A stretch of 64,000 bases of DNA from Melastoma dodecandrum (taxonomy: Eukaryota > Streptophyta > Magnoliopsida > Myrtales > Melastomataceae), in NCBI GenBank assembly GCA_029817715.1, contig JARUPY010000089.1, positions 1,302,001-1,366,000 of the forward strand, given 5' to 3'. The translations under genes were made by a program, and so were the position numbers. The notes beneath the pieces were generated by a model, which worked only from the letters and a program-made list of their open reading frames with translations, was not told the origin of the DNA and searched no databases. This document shows, in pieces, positions 63,515-64,000 of the stretch (its first letter is position 1; each line of letters opens with the position of its first letter).

Positions 63515-64000
63515 TTAAAATCTTAAATGGTATGTGGCAAACAAAGAGTTGAAAGAATGCGCATTCCTACTCCTTGGGATTTCCTCACGCAAACATTCCG
63601 TACCTATCTTTGATGGCACAGCATCATATCCCACCCTCTGATCATTTTGGATATCCAAAGAATCATCTTTTGCTACCCTACAACTTCCCTCGTTGCCCTT
63701 AGAGCACATGCCATCACCATTATTCAATAGAACCAATGGCCCAATCATTTTGCCACGACGAATAGATTCCTCTTTAAGCCTTTTCTTTCTAATTCTTTTC
63801 CTCTGAGCTCTGGTAAGCTGCTTATTCTGAAACTCCGTATTACCATCATCACCAATATCTTCTTTGGGCAAAGAACTGCTGTCGTCTGCAGAATTGTCTG
63901 CCAGGGCAAGCCAAGCGTAAGTCAGAGCAATAAAGCACTACAGAAAGAAGCTCATAAGAAAAGGAATTTTGAGTTACCATCTAGTATTTCTGTGGTACCA
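63515..64000 (-). CDS. Unrecognised basic protein, C-terminal part (runs off right edge)
   Basis: The last exon, 63897-63515, and the end of the preceding exon, 64000-63978, join in phase across a GT-AG intron (63896 acceptor side, 63977 donor side). The visible protein reads TTEILDDNSADDSSSLPKED, then a strongly basic block LTRAQRKRIRKKRLKEESIR, then RGKMIGPLVLL, and ends in a less ordered tail FNSLFATYHLRF. Similar TRAQRKRLRKKKLKE...KIIGPLLP endings occur in uncharacterised conserved eukaryotic proteins. The basic cluster suggests a nuclear or nucleolar role (inference). The start lies beyond the window. Confidence 0.7.

Overview
The window is nuclear DNA from a flowering plant, most likely a core eudicot. 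It has intron-rich genes with GT-AG (and some GC-AG) splicing, plant-only families (NPH3, HOOKLESS1, a chloroplast-targeted CK2 alpha, plant NAGS, plant U-box ligases) and AT-rich intergenic DNA with degraded transposons. All homology calls come from reading the translated sequence and recalling the families; no search was run. Exon borders were set by splice consensus, reading phase and family alignment.

Layout, left to right. At 1-3.3 kb lie two tandem CYP81-type cytochrome P450s on the minus strand: the first runs off the left edge, and the second carries at least two frameshifts. At 3.8-4.9 kb is a broken remnant of a HOS15/TBL1-type WD40 gene. At 7.0-10.8 kb is a PUB4-type U-box/ARM E3 ligase. 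The 11-13.7 kb stretch is repeat-rich and holds a TBL/PMR5 fragment. At 14.4-25.4 kb come a DUF1645-like acidic/serine-rich protein, an ACBP3-like gene whose acyl-CoA-binding domain looks incomplete, an NPH3/BTB protein and a HOOKLESS1-like acetyltransferase. The 25.5-28.6 kb stretch is gene-poor.

From 28.6 to 61.8 kb the region is dense with housekeeping genes: plastid CK2 alpha, a group I formin, an ACA2-type calcium pump, VDAC, RPL26, the U-box cyclophilin CYP65/PUB49, ARL8, the complex I subunit NDUFS4 and N-acetylglutamate synthase. Each of these can be spliced in silico into a full-length, in-frame protein. At the right edge is the 3' end of an unrecognised gene encoding a basic protein.

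The genes do not form a pathway; neighbours share only promoters (RPL26/CYP65 are divergent and 272 bp apart) or convergent 3' ends. The most unusual signals are non-genic: two intergenic elements built from a 27-nt imperfect palindrome of the same architecture, a third foldback element, three GC-AG introns (one against a GA microsatellite), and a 75-nt stop-free in-frame intron in the calcium pump.
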